The notes: generated by a model not told the origin, from the sequence alone. 9,693 bases of DNA from Gammaproteobacteria bacterium (GCA_030039615.1 JASHVF010000400.1:1-9693); one strand, 5' to 3'. Numbered from the stretch's first letter, positions 1-6,218 are shown. Translations and numbers: made by a program.

Positions 1-385
1 CTTCGGACTTGTTGGCGTTGTCGACCGAGCCCTCCACCTCACCCAATACCTTATCGAACTTGCCGCCGAGATGGTCGAGCGCCGCCCAGTTCTTGTACTC
101 GACGACCAGATAGATGTCCGGATCGTTGGGCCCGCGCGGCTCGACCACGATCACGCGATAGCCGGTGATGAGCCCGGCCTTCTTGGCCGCTTCCTGCTCC
201 TTCTTGAAGGTGGTCGCCAGCCAATGCATGTAGTCATCGAAGTGCCCGTCGACGGTTCGAATCGCGCTGACATTGATGACCGGCCCGTCGCTCCAGTCGC
301 GGCCGTCGGCGAGGGCCGTGGCCGGGAGCGCCGTGAGACCGATGAGTCCGGCGAGCACACAGAGACTCTGAGTCACGCGTTTCAT
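1..385 (-). CDS. Small exported protein of unknown function (3' part outside window)
   Basis: The reading frame starts at ATG 385-383 and stays open to base 1, so about 128 residues are visible and the C-terminus is missing. AGGAG (complement of 395-399) lies 9 bases before the ATG and supports this start. Residues 1-26 look like a Sec signal peptide: MKR, a hydrophobic core (LCVLAGLIGLTALP), then an ALA-D cleavage site. The mature part begins DGRDWSDGPVINVSAIRTVDG and continues with a helix carrying HFDDYMHWL, a Lys/Glu-rich stretch, GYRVIVVEP and DIYLVVEYKNWAAL. The alternation of strand, helix and strand with an aromatic-rich 'VVEYKNWAAL' segment resembles small dimeric alpha/beta-barrel (ABM/NIPSNAP-like) proteins, but this is only a fold guess and I recognise no named family. 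It is probably periplasmic. It is transcribed away from rpmB, so it has no obvious functional tie to its neighbours. Confidence 0.8.
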   Translation of the reverse strand, partial: MKRVTQSLCVLAGLIGLTALPATALADGRDWSDGPVINVSAIRTVDGHFDDYMHWLATTFKKEQEAAKKAGLITGYRVIVVEPRGPNDPDIYLVVEYKNWAALDHLGGKFDKVLGEVEGSVDNANKSE

Positions 386-475
386 GACGGATTACTCCTG
401 GAAAGTCGGGCGTTTGTTGGTAAGGTTCTGGCCGTGCCGCCGGGACAGGCAGCCACCCGCCGCGTGCCCGGAGAG

Positions 476-495
476 CGGGGCTACGCTACGCCCCG
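476..495. repeat. Short inverted repeat in the divergent intergenic region
   Basis: CGGGGC (476-481) and GCCCCG (490-495) are perfect 6-bp arms around an 8-base spacer that itself holds a repeated CTAC (TACGCTAC). It lies in the untranslated stretch between the exported-protein gene (start 385) and the rpmB promoter. It could form a hairpin in the leader of the leftward transcript. In DNA this GC-rich it may also be chance, and no T-run follows on either strand. Confidence 0.25.
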
Positions 496-542
496 GGCGC
501 GAGCGCGGCCAGCGCTGCGGGCCGGCGCCGCGCCGGGGTGCC

Positions 543-571
543 TTGAGATCGGGGCTGCGGGCTGGTATAAA
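543..571 (+). promoter_or_regulatory. Sigma70-type promoter of the rpmB-rpmG-mutM operon
   Basis: TTGAGA (543-548) and TATAAA (566-571) are separated by exactly 17 bases, and TGG (563-565) supplies a TGn extended -10. Both hexamers match consensus at five of six positions. The start of transcription would fall near 578, giving a leader of about 63 bases before the rpmB ATG at 641. The bases just after the -10 (572-580, GCCCGCCCC) form a GC-only discriminator, typical of stable-RNA and ribosomal-protein promoters under ppGpp/DksA control. That control is inferred, not shown. The -10 is also framed by a perfect 7-bp inverted repeat. Confidence 0.75.
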
Positions 572-577
572 GCCCGC
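557..577. repeat. 7-bp inverted repeat framing the rpmB -10 element
   Basis: GCGGGCT (557-563) and AGCCCGC (571-577) are perfect complements separated by GGTATAA (564-570), so the -10 box sits in the centre of the dyad. It could be an operator for a dimeric regulator or simply shape promoter melting. I cannot assign a binding protein. Confidence 0.4.
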
Positions 578-602
578 CCCGGGAACCGCCTCGGCCCCCG
601 GG
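578..602 (+). promoter_or_regulatory. Possible hairpin in the rpmB leader
   Basis: CCCGGG occurs at 578-583 and again at 597-602. Being self-complementary, the two copies can pair as a 6-bp stem with a 13-base loop at the very 5' end of the predicted transcript. It ends upstream of the ribosome binding site (AAGG, 629-632). Ribosomal-protein leaders can be autoregulatory, but nothing here identifies a known r-protein leader motif. Confidence 0.25.
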
Positions 603-640
603 AGGTGTCCAAGTACCTGATTTCTCTCAAGGTTGCATCT

Positions 641-877
641 ATGTCGCGCGTTTGCGAGGTCACCGGGAAGAAGCCTGCGGTCGGTAACCGCGTCTCCCAC
701 GCCAACAACAAAAAGCGCCGCCGCTTCCTGCCGAACCTGCACACGCAGCGTTTCTGGCTGGAGGGCGAGAAGCGCTGGGTGAGGCTGCGCCTCACCACGA
801 ATGGCATGCGCACCCTCGAGAAGAAGGGCGTCGACAAGGTCGTCGCCGAGCTGCGCGCCCAGGGCGTGAAGATCTGA
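641..877 (+). CDS. rpmB: 50S ribosomal protein L28
   Basis: Encodes 78 residues, the same length as E. coli L28, starting MSRVCEVTGKKPAVGN and containing the typical SHANNKKRRRFLPNLH block, RFWLEGEKRWVRLRL and the C-terminal VVAELRAQG. L28 is a late-assembling protein of the large ribosomal subunit near the L1 side. The frame is open far upstream (to 71), but homology and AAGG (629-632, 8 bases before) fix the start at ATG 641. Only one cysteine is present, so this is the form without the zinc-binding CxxC pairs found in other bacteria. It is first in a rightward operon, 25 bases before rpmG, the classical L28-L33 pair, and is driven by the promoter at 543-571. Confidence 0.97.
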   Translation: MSRVCEVTGKKPAVGNRVSHANNKKRRRFLPNLHTQRFWLEGEKRWVRLRLTTNGMRTLEKKGVDKVVAELRAQGVKI

Positions 878-902
878 GACGGCGGCACCCGGAGAGTCAC
901 CC

Positions 903-1058
903 ATGCGCGAGAAGATCAAGCTGCTGTCCTCGGCCGGAACCGGCCACTTCTACGTGACCACCAAGAACAAGCGGCTGCACCCGGACAAGCTCGAGGTGCG
1001 CAAGTTCGACCCCGTGGCGCGCAAGCACGTCGCCTACAAAGAGTCGAAGATCAAGTGA
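903..1058 (+). CDS. rpmG: 50S ribosomal protein L33
   Basis: Encodes 51 residues, beginning MREKIKLLSSAGTGHFY and ending HVAYKESKIK. It matches proteobacterial L33 along its full length but lacks the few extra N-terminal residues (AKGI) of the 55-residue E. coli protein. It has no cysteines, so it is the zinc-independent form. GGAGAG (891-896) lies 6 bases before the ATG. L33 sits near the E site of the large subunit. The gene follows rpmB by 25 bases and precedes mutM by 24 bases, so all three are likely cotranscribed. It is easily missed because of its short length. Confidence 0.96.
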   Translation: MREKIKLLSSAGTGHFYVTTKNKRLHPDKLEVRKFDPVARKHVAYKESKIK

Positions 1059-1082
1059 TCCGCGCGCGCGTCCTCCCGGCGC

Positions 1083-1898
1083 GTGCCTGAGCTCCCCGAA
1101 GTCGAGACCACGCGACGCGGCATCGCGCCGCACGCGCGCGGGCGCCGTATCCGGGCGCTCGAGCTGTACGAGCGGCGACTGCGCTGGCCGGTGCCCTCGC
1201 GTCTGCCGGCCGAGCTCGCCGGGCAGCGCATCCGCTCGGTAGCGCGGCGCGCCAAGTACCTGCTCCTGAAGCTCGAGCGCGGCACGCTGCTGCTGCACCT
1301 GGGGATGTCGGGGAATCTGCGCGTGGTTGCGGCGGGGACGCCGCGCCGGCCGCACGACCACTTCGACCTGGTGCTCGATTCGGGCCGCGCGCTGCGCTTC
1401 AACGATCCGCGCCGTTTCGGCAGCCTGGTGTACGTGCGCGGCGACCCGCTCGCGCACCCGCTGCTCGCGCACCTCGCGCCCGAGCCGCTCGGGCGCCAGT
1501 TCGACGCCGACTATCTGTGGCGCATCACGCGGCGGCGGCGCGTGGCGGTCAAGCAGCTGCTCATGAACAGCCGCCTGGTGGTCGGGGTCGGCAACATCTA
1601 CGCGAACGAGGCGCTGTTTCGCGCCCGCATCCGTCCGCGCCGCCAGGCGCGCTCACTGTCGCGCGCGGAAGCTGCGCGTCTGGTGCGCGCGGTGCGCGCC
1701 GTGCTCGGTGAGGCGATCCGCGCCGGCGGCACGACGCTGCGCGACTATCTCAAGGCCGACGGCGAGCCGGGCTACTTCCGCCAGCGCCTGTACGTCTACG
1801 AGCGCGCCGGTGAAGCCTGCCGCCGCTGCCGCACGCCGGTGCGCGCCATCACCCAGGGCCAGCGCTCGACGTACTATTGCCCGCAATGTCAGAAGTAA
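1083..1898 (+). CDS. mutM: Formamidopyrimidine-DNA glycosylase (Fpg/MutM)
   Basis: Encodes 271 residues (E. coli has 269). This bifunctional glycosylase/AP lyase removes 8-oxoguanine and formamidopyrimidines in base-excision repair. The GTG start at 1083 has no clear ribosome binding site, but the protein must begin M-PELPEVE because Pro2, exposed after Met removal, is the catalytic nucleophile with Glu3. Also visible are Lys58, the void-filling loop residues Met75 and Arg110/Phe112 (DPRRFG), the helix-two-turn-helix segment GVGNIYANE (168-176), and a C-terminal zinc finger with Cys246/249 and Cys266/269 plus Arg261. All catalytic and DNA-binding landmarks are intact. It lies 24 bases after rpmG, probably in the same transcript, and its last 13 bases overlap the next glycosylase gene. 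Confidence 0.97.
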   Translation: MPELPEVETTRRGIAPHARGRRIRALELYERRLRWPVPSRLPAELAGQRIRSVARRAKYLLLKLERGTLLLHLGMSGNLRVVAAGTPRRPHDHFDLVLDSGRALRFNDPRRFGSLVYVRGDPLAHPLLAHLAPEPLGRQFDADYLWRITRRRRVAVKQLLMNSRLVVGVGNIYANEALFRARIRPRRQARSLSRAEAARLVRAVRAVLGEAIRAGGTTLRDYLKADGEPGYFRQRLYVYERAGEACRRCRTPVRAITQGQRSTYYCPQCQK

Positions 1899-2731
1899 TC
1901 CTGCGGCATCTTAGTAGCGTCGACCCGGTGCTCGCCGGCGTGATCCGCGCCGCGGGCCCCTACCGCAACGAGCCCGAGCCCCTCTGCCCGCCGTTCCAGA
2001 TCCTGGCGCAGGCGATCGCCCACCAGCAGCTCAACGGCACCGCCGCCAATACCATTCTGGCGCGGCTCATCGCCTCCTGCGGCGCGGGTGTCTTTCCGAC
2101 GCCCGAGCAGATCCTGGCGGCGCCCGCCGCGCAGCTGCGCGCCGCGGGCTTCTCCTTCGCCAAGGTGGCGGCCCTCAAGGATCTGGCGGACAAGGCGCTC
2201 GCGGCCGTGGTTCCCGACCGCGCGGCGCTCGAGCAGCTCGACGACGAGGCGATCATTGCGCGCCTCACCCAGGTGCGCGGCGTCGGACGCTGGACGGTCG
2301 AGATGCTGCTCATGTTCCATCTCGGCCGGGAGGATGTGCTGCCGGTCGATGACTTTGGCGTGCGCGCGGGATTCCGCGCCGCCTACGGGCTGCGCACGCT
2401 CCCGCATCCCAAGGCGCTCGCCGCCTGGGGCGAGCGCTGGCGGCCGTACCGCAGCGCCGCCGCCTGGTACCTGTGGCGCGCGCTCGAGCTCGCACGCGCC
2501 GGCGGCCTGCCGGCGCCCGCCGAACGGGTGCGTCTGCCGCGCGTGCCGCGGCGCCGGCGCGCGAAATCCCCTCGCCCGCAGCGGCGCACTGCCCGGGGCA
2601 AGCGCCCGCCGCGCGCCCGGCGTGTCAAATCCGCCGGCGCTTCTTCAGCTCGGCTTCGACGATCGGATGCACGAACTCGGCCACGTCGCCCCCCAGCACC
2701 GCGATCTCGCGCACCAGCGTCGAGGAAATGA
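1886..2731 (+). CDS. AlkA-like DNA-3-methyladenine glycosylase (HhH-GPD) with long basic tail
   Basis: Encodes 281 residues from ATG 1886. A TTG at 1877 would add three residues, but the ATG fits better. Residues 36-60 (PFQILAQAIAHQQLN...) open the HhH-GPD fold. LTQVRGVGRWTVEMLLMF (about 127-144) is the helix-hairpin-helix, and VLPVDDFGVR carries the catalytic aspartate, Asp156 (equivalent to E. coli AlkA Asp238). No C-terminal iron-sulphur cysteines are present, so it is the AlkA/MAG type, not Nth/MutY. Such enzymes excise alkylated purines. The conserved core ends near residue 210. The remaining roughly 70-80 residues are Arg/Pro/Ala-rich low complexity and cross into coaD on the other strand by 107 bp. 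The start overlaps mutM by 13 bp, which suggests translational coupling. Family assignment is firm; exact substrate is not. Confidence 0.88.
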   Translation: MSEVILRHLSSVDPVLAGVIRAAGPYRNEPEPLCPPFQILAQAIAHQQLNGTAANTILARLIASCGAGVFPTPEQILAAPAAQLRAAGFSFAKVAALKDLADKALAAVVPDRAALEQLDDEAIIARLTQVRGVGRWTVEMLLMFHLGREDVLPVDDFGVRAGFRAAYGLRTLPHPKALAAWGERWRPYRSAAAWYLWRALELARAGGLPAPAERVRLPRVPRRRRAKSPRPQRRTARGKRPPRARRVKSAGASSARLRRSDARTRPRRPPAPRSRAPASRK

Positions 2732-3107
2732 AGGTGAACTGCTCCTGCGGGGTCAGGAACACCGTCTCGATGTCGCGGTCGAGATGGCGGCTCATGTTGG
2801 CGAGCTGGAACTCGAACTCGAAGTCCGATACCGCACGCAGGCCGCGCAGGATGACGCTCACCTTGTGCTGGCGCGCGAAGTCCACGGTCAGGTTCGAGTA
2901 GCCGAGCACCTCGACGTTCGGCAGGTCGTGCAGCACGCGCCGCGCCAGGTCGACGCGCGTCGCCAGCGCGAACATCGGCGTCTTGTTGGGATTGGCGGCG
3001 ATCGCCACGAACACCCGCTCGAACATGCGGGCGGCGCGCCGCACCAGGTCCTGGTGCCCGTTGGTGATCGGATCGAAGGTGCCCGGATAGACCGCCGTGA
3101 GCTTCAT
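2625..3107 (-). CDS. coaD: Phosphopantetheine adenylyltransferase
   Basis: Encodes 160 residues, the usual length. It transfers AMP from ATP to 4'-phosphopantetheine to give dephospho-CoA, the penultimate step of coenzyme A synthesis, in the cytoplasm. Nucleotidyltransferase motifs are intact: GTFDPITNGH (9-18, the T/HxGH signature with His18), RGLR (88-91), and ISSTLVR (127-133). The start at ATG 3107 shares its A with the TGA of rsmD (TGATG), so the two genes are almost certainly coupled. GAGGG (3111-3115 on the complement) is close upstream. The frame is open further upstream, but that is the rsmD region read in another frame. The 3' end overlaps the convergent glycosylase tail. coaD converging on mutM is also the E. 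coli arrangement, minus the extra glycosylase. Confidence 0.97.
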   Translation of the reverse strand: MKLTAVYPGTFDPITNGHQDLVRRAARMFERVFVAIAANPNKTPMFALATRVDLARRVLHDLPNVEVLGYSNLTVDFARQHKVSVILRGLRAVSDFEFEFQLANMSRHLDRDIETVFLTPQEQFTFISSTLVREIAVLGGDVAEFVHPIVEAELKKRRRI

Positions 3108-3736
3108 CAGCCCTCGAGACCCCCTGCCTCGCCGCGCGCGTAGAGATGATACCCGACCTCGCCGGCGCGTTTCTCCCTGAGCGCCCGCCAATGCTCCGGC
3201 AGCGGCGGCGGACCCGCACGCGCGGCGTACTCGACATAAATGAGCGCCGCGCGGCTCAGCCACCCGTGGCGCTCGAGCGCGGCGGCAGACTCGGCCAGCA
3301 GGCCGGCGGCGAACGGCGGGTCAAGGAACACGATGTCGAAGACGCGCGGCGCGCCACCGAGGAAGCGCAGCGCGTCGGCGCGCTGCACCAGCGCGCCGCG
3401 CGCGCCCCATTCCGCGAGCAGCGCCCGCAGCGCCCGCACGGCCTCGACGTCGCGCTCGACGAAGGTCACCTCGGCGGCGCCGCGCGACAGCGCCTCGAGG
3501 CCGAGCGCGCCGCTGCCCGCGAACAGGTCGAGGCAGCGGGCGCCAGCGATGCGCGCGCCGAGCCAGTTGAAGAGCGTCTCGCGCACCCGGTCAGGGGTCG
3601 GACGGATGAGCGGCGCCGCGGGGAAGCGCAGCCTGCGGCCGCGCCAGCTGCCGCCGATGATGCGCAACACGCGCGCGCGGGCGCCGCGCGCTGCGACGGC
3701 GCCGGTGTCGGCGGCGGACTTGCGGCTGGAAGCCAC
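3107..3736 (-). CDS. rsmD: 16S rRNA (guanine966-N2)-methyltransferase
   Basis: Encodes 209 residues from GTG 3736 (E. coli 198). It uses S-adenosylmethionine to methylate G966 of 16S rRNA in the 30S subunit. Landmarks: RIIGGSWRGRRL (25-36), RPTPDRVRETLFNWL (45-59), the SAM-binding loop LDLFAGSGALGLEALSRG (69-86), acidic VERD (93-96), and the catalytic DPPF (139-142). A GTG at 3769 would add 11 residues. I prefer 3736 because GAGGA lies 6 bases upstream of it and nothing comparable precedes 3769. The N-terminal 20 residues are Ala/Arg/Ser-rich and not conserved. It heads the rsmD-coaD pair. I found no confident promoter in the 200 bp upstream. Confidence 0.96.
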   Translation of the reverse strand: MASSRKSAADTGAVAARGARARVLRIIGGSWRGRRLRFPAAPLIRPTPDRVRETLFNWLGARIAGARCLDLFAGSGALGLEALSRGAAEVTFVERDVEAVRALRALLAEWGARGALVQRADALRFLGGAPRVFDIVFLDPPFAAGLLAESAAALERHGWLSRAALIYVEYAARAGPPPLPEHWRALREKRAGEVGYHLYARGEAGGLEG

Positions 3737-3742
3737 GGCGTT

Positions 3743-3747
3743 TCCTC
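3743..3747 (-). promoter_or_regulatory. Ribosome binding site deciding the rsmD start
   Basis: On the complement this reads GAGGA, 6 bases before GTG 3736. The alternative GTG at 3769 has only a weak purine stretch upstream, so this site favours the shorter 209-residue protein. Confidence 0.6.
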
Positions 3748-3836
3748 GAGGCGGCGCGCACCTTGCCACGATTCTCGCCCTAAGCGTACTCTAGGTCGCC
3801 TCGTCCAGAAGCGCTCACAACAGCACCGGCGGGAGG

Positions 3837-3846
3837 GGTCGCGACC
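3837..3846. repeat. 10-bp perfect palindrome in the rsmD / lipase divergent region
   Basis: GGTCGCGACC is a perfect palindrome. It lies within a wider dyad, CACCGG (3824-3829) and CCGGTG (3845-3850). The location between divergent genes suits an operator. A weak candidate promoter for the lipase gene (TCGCGA 3839-3844, 17 bases, AAGAAT 3862-3867) would have its -35 inside the palindrome. Both the operator role and the promoter are speculative. Confidence 0.3.
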
Positions 3847-3871
3847 GGTGAGGCAGCCACTAAGAATACCG

Positions 3872-3913
3872 ACCGCGGCGTGAGGCCCGAGGGCTCGCGG
3901 CACGCCACGCGGT
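3872..3913 (+). promoter_or_regulatory. Stem-loop upstream of the lipoprotein lipase ribosome binding site
   Basis: ACCGC (3872-3876) plus GGCGTG (3877-3882) pairs with CACGCC (3901-3906) and GCGGT (3909-3913), an 11-bp stem with a 2-base bulge (AC, 3907-3908). The loop contains a further GCCC/GGGC pair. The AGGAG of the lipase gene follows at 3924-3928. No T-run follows, so this is not a simple intrinsic terminator. It is better explained as a 5' leader structure, if it is functional at all. Confidence 0.35.
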
Positions 3914-3938
3914 CTTAGAAGTCAGGAGTTCTACGGAT

Positions 3939-6206
3939 ATGCGAAACGTCACTGCAGCCGGGATCCTCGTGCTTGCGCTGCTCATCGGTGGCTGCTCGAA
4001 CGGCGGACACGACTCCATCGGCACGACCAACAGCTACGCGGGCAACGGCAATCCCGGCGGCGCGACGCCGCCGCCGAGCGCCGCGGCGGCGACTGCCTAC
4101 TTCAACCTGAGCACCGGGCAGCTGCCCTACCCGACCGATCTCTATTTCGCCGGCTCGCAGGACGGCACGCTCAACATCCAGCCGGCCAACGCGCTCGAGC
4201 CGAACCAGGCGGCGGTCAACGCGCTCGACGGTTTCTCGACCAACGCCGTGATCCGCGAGACCTTCAGCACGCCGCTCAATCCGGCGACCTTCACGCCCGC
4301 CACGGTGATCATCGTGCCGGTGGTCACCAGCAATGAGACCAAGGCGACCACCGGGGTGCTCGGCGCACCGCTCACGATGGGCGTGGACTTCTCGGCCGCC
4401 TCCGCCACCGATGCCGGCGTCGGACCCGAGATCCTCGAGATCACTCCGCTGCACCCGCTCACTCCCAGCACCTGCATCAGCGGCGGGCAGTTCCTCGGCG
4501 CCAACTGCACGACCGGCACCGGCTACCTGGTGTTCCTCACCAACGGCATCCAGGATATCTCGGGCAACCCCGCGCAGCCCGACACCGACTACGCCGCGAT
4601 CAAGGCGGCACTCGCCGGCGGCCCGACCTGCCCGACCATCACCGATGCGACGCTCAAGGGTGTCTGTGAGCTCACGGGCGCGCACCTGGCGATCGCGGCG
4701 GCGCTCGCCAAGCAGATCCCGGCGCTCGCCGAGAGTCTCAACCCGGCCAACATCGTGCTGTCGTTCAGCTTCACGACCGAGTCGACCGTGGATACGCTCG
4801 AGCTGCTGTACGCGAGGACCGCGGCCACCGCCAAGGTGGTGGCGCCGAGCATCAAGGTGCAGCCGGCGATCCTCGGCGGCACGCAGTTCACCACCAAGAC
4901 CTTCGGCGGCGCGGGCGCGGCCAACATCTACGTCGGCGTGCTCACCATTCCCTATTACCTCAGCAAGTCGGCGCCGCTCACCGGCTCGTGGCAGGCACCG
5001 CCCTTCCCGCTCGACCCGAGCAGCACCTTCGTCACGCGCTACAACCCGCTGCCGGTGGCGAGCCAGAACCTGCAGATACCGATCCTCATGAGCGTGCCGC
5101 TCACCGCACCCGGTCCCTGGCCGGTCGTCATCTTCCAGCACGGCATCACGCGCAGCCGCGAGGACATGATCGGAGTCGCCGACGGCTTCGCGCAGCAGGG
5201 CGTGGCGGTGGTGGCGATCGACCTGCCGCTGCACGGCGTGACCAATACCTCAGACCCGCTGTACGCGAGCGCGGTGAACCCGGTGTACGCCGGGCTCGGC
5301 CTGCCGACGACTCAGCAGTCGATCGAGCGCACCTTCGATCTGGAGCTCATCACGCCGGGAACCATCGACCCGTCGGGCTCGCACTTCATCAACCTGACGA
5401 GCGCGCTCACCTCGCGTGACAACCTGCGCGAGGGGCCGGCGGATCTCATGACCTTCGAGCTCGCCCTTCCCGGCCTGACGGTTCCGGCCAGTGCGGGCGT
5501 GACGGCGAGCACGCTCGGGCCGGCGCCGCTGCACTATCTCGGCCACTCGCTCGGCGGCATCGTCGGCGGCGTGCTGATGGCGGTCGTGCCGCCGACCGAC
5601 ATCATCACCGCGACGCTCGCCAACCCGGGCGGGGTCGTGACGCGACTGCTCGAGGATTCGCCGAGCTTCGCCCCGGAGATCAACGCCGGACTCGCGGCCC
5701 AGGGCGTAGAGCCCGGCACGACGCTGTACGCGCAGTTCTTCCGCGACACCCAGGACGTGGTCGACTCGGGCGACCCCGTCAACTTCATCTCGCAGGCGAC
5801 GGCGCTCCATCCGATTCATCTGCTGCAGGTGGTCGGCAGCACGCCGCAGCCGGCGAACTGCAACCCGTCGGCGCCCGCGGACGGCTGCACCGATCAGGTG
5901 GTGCCGAACTCGGCGACCGCGGCGCTGATCACGGCGTCCCAGTACCCGCCCGCCGGGCTCACGGCCGAGGCGCTGACGCGCATAGCGGCGCCCGCGACCG
6001 CCGGACCGCTGCTCGATAACACCGGCACGCCGCCCGGCTTCCGTGCCTACGTGAACTTCATCCAGGGCGATCACGGCTCGATCATCGACTTCAAGGTGCC
6101 GGCCGTGACGCTCGAGATGCAGGGCGAGGCGATCAGCTTCGCGTTGTCGAACGGCGAGGAGATCCTCATTTCCACCGCCACGCCGTCCACCGTGATCCAG
6201 CCCTGA
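3939..6206 (+). CDS. Lipoprotein lipase/esterase, VolA-like (virulence factor lipase family)
   Basis: Encodes 755 residues from ATG 3939; AGGAG (3924-3928) lies 10 bases before. Residues 1-19 are a lipoprotein signal (MRNVTAAGILVLALLIGGC) with predicted lipidation at Cys19, followed by a Ser/Asn/Gly linker. The segment after it (GQLPYPTDLYFAGSQDGTLN, ALDGFSTNAVIRETFS) resembles the N-terminal domain of bacterial 'virulence factor' lipases such as Vibrio VolA. The C-terminal half is an alpha/beta hydrolase: VVIFQHGITRS (His401-Gly402, oxyanion region), nucleophile Ser537 in GHSLGG, probable acid Asp652 in TDQVVPN, and His712 in GDHGS. Cysteine pairs (CISGG...NC, CPTI...VC, CNPS...GC) suit disulphides outside the cytoplasm. 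Probably it is an outer-membrane-anchored enzyme acting on lipids or esters; the substrate is unknown. It sits between rsmD and ftsY, which normally adjoin, ending 10 bases before ftsY. Confidence 0.87.
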   Translation: MRNVTAAGILVLALLIGGCSNGGHDSIGTTNSYAGNGNPGGATPPPSAAAATAYFNLSTGQLPYPTDLYFAGSQDGTLNIQPANALEPNQAAVNALDGFSTNAVIRETFSTPLNPATFTPATVIIVPVVTSNETKATTGVLGAPLTMGVDFSAASATDAGVGPEILEITPLHPLTPSTCISGGQFLGANCTTGTGYLVFLTNGIQDISGNPAQPDTDYAAIKAALAGGPTCPTITDATLKGVCELTGAHLAIAAALAKQIPALAESLNPANIVLSFSFTTESTVDTLELLYARTAATAKVVAPSIKVQPAILGGTQFTTKTFGGAGAANIYVGVLTIPYYLSKSAPLTGSWQAPPFPLDPSSTFVTRYNPLPVASQNLQIPILMSVPLTAPGPWPVVIFQHGITRSREDMIGVADGFAQQGVAVVAIDLPLHGVTNTSDPLYASAVNPVYAGLGLPTTQQSIERTFDLELITPGTIDPSGSHFINLTSALTSRDNLREGPADLMTFELALPGLTVPASAGVTASTLGPAPLHYLGHSLGGIVGGVLMAVVPPTDIITATLANPGGVVTRLLEDSPSFAPEINAGLAAQGVEPGTTLYAQFFRDTQDVVDSGDPVNFISQATALHPIHLLQVVGSTPQPANCNPSAPADGCTDQVVPNSATAALITASQYPPAGLTAEALTRIAAPATAGPLLDNTGTPPGFRAYVNFIQGDHGSIIDFKVPAVTLEMQGEAISFALSNGEEILISTATPSTVIQP

Positions 6207-6212
6207 GCCCGC

Positions 6213-6218
6213 TACAAT
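6213..6218 (+). promoter_or_regulatory. Possible -10 element overlapping the ftsY start
   Basis: TACAAT, inside GCTACAATGG, matches five of six bases of a sigma70 -10. The -35 position at 17-base spacing (6190-6195, CCGTGA) is poor. If active, transcription would begin near 6225, at or just before ATG 6226, giving a leaderless or nearly leaderless ftsYEX transcript. Otherwise ftsY is read through from the lipase gene only 10 bases upstream. Confidence 0.35.

Noticed and set aside
71..640. Upstream in-frame extension of rpmB to 71
   Set aside because: The frame is open by chance across the antisense of the exported-protein gene and the promoter. L28 length, homology and the ribosome binding site put the start at 641.
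2088..3143. Plus-strand open frame of 351 codons across the glycosylase and coaD
   Set aside because: It is an out-of-frame reading of the glycosylase followed by antisense coaD, and has no coherent domain.
2625..3263. Longer coaD from an upstream start inside rsmD
   Set aside because: CoaD must begin close to MKLTAVYPGTFDP. The upstream stretch is rsmD read in another frame, and the TGATG junction fixes the start at 3107.
3107..3769. Longer rsmD from GTG 3769
   Set aside because: The extra 11 residues are not conserved in the family and lack a good ribosome binding site, whereas GAGGA precedes GTG 3736.
3915..5234. Long minus-strand open frame (439 codons) opposite the lipase gene
   Set aside because: Its translation is Arg/Gly/Glu/His-rich with no recognisable domain, and it is antisense to a gene with a clear lipoprotein signal and catalytic triad. 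High GC makes stop codons rare on the opposite strand.
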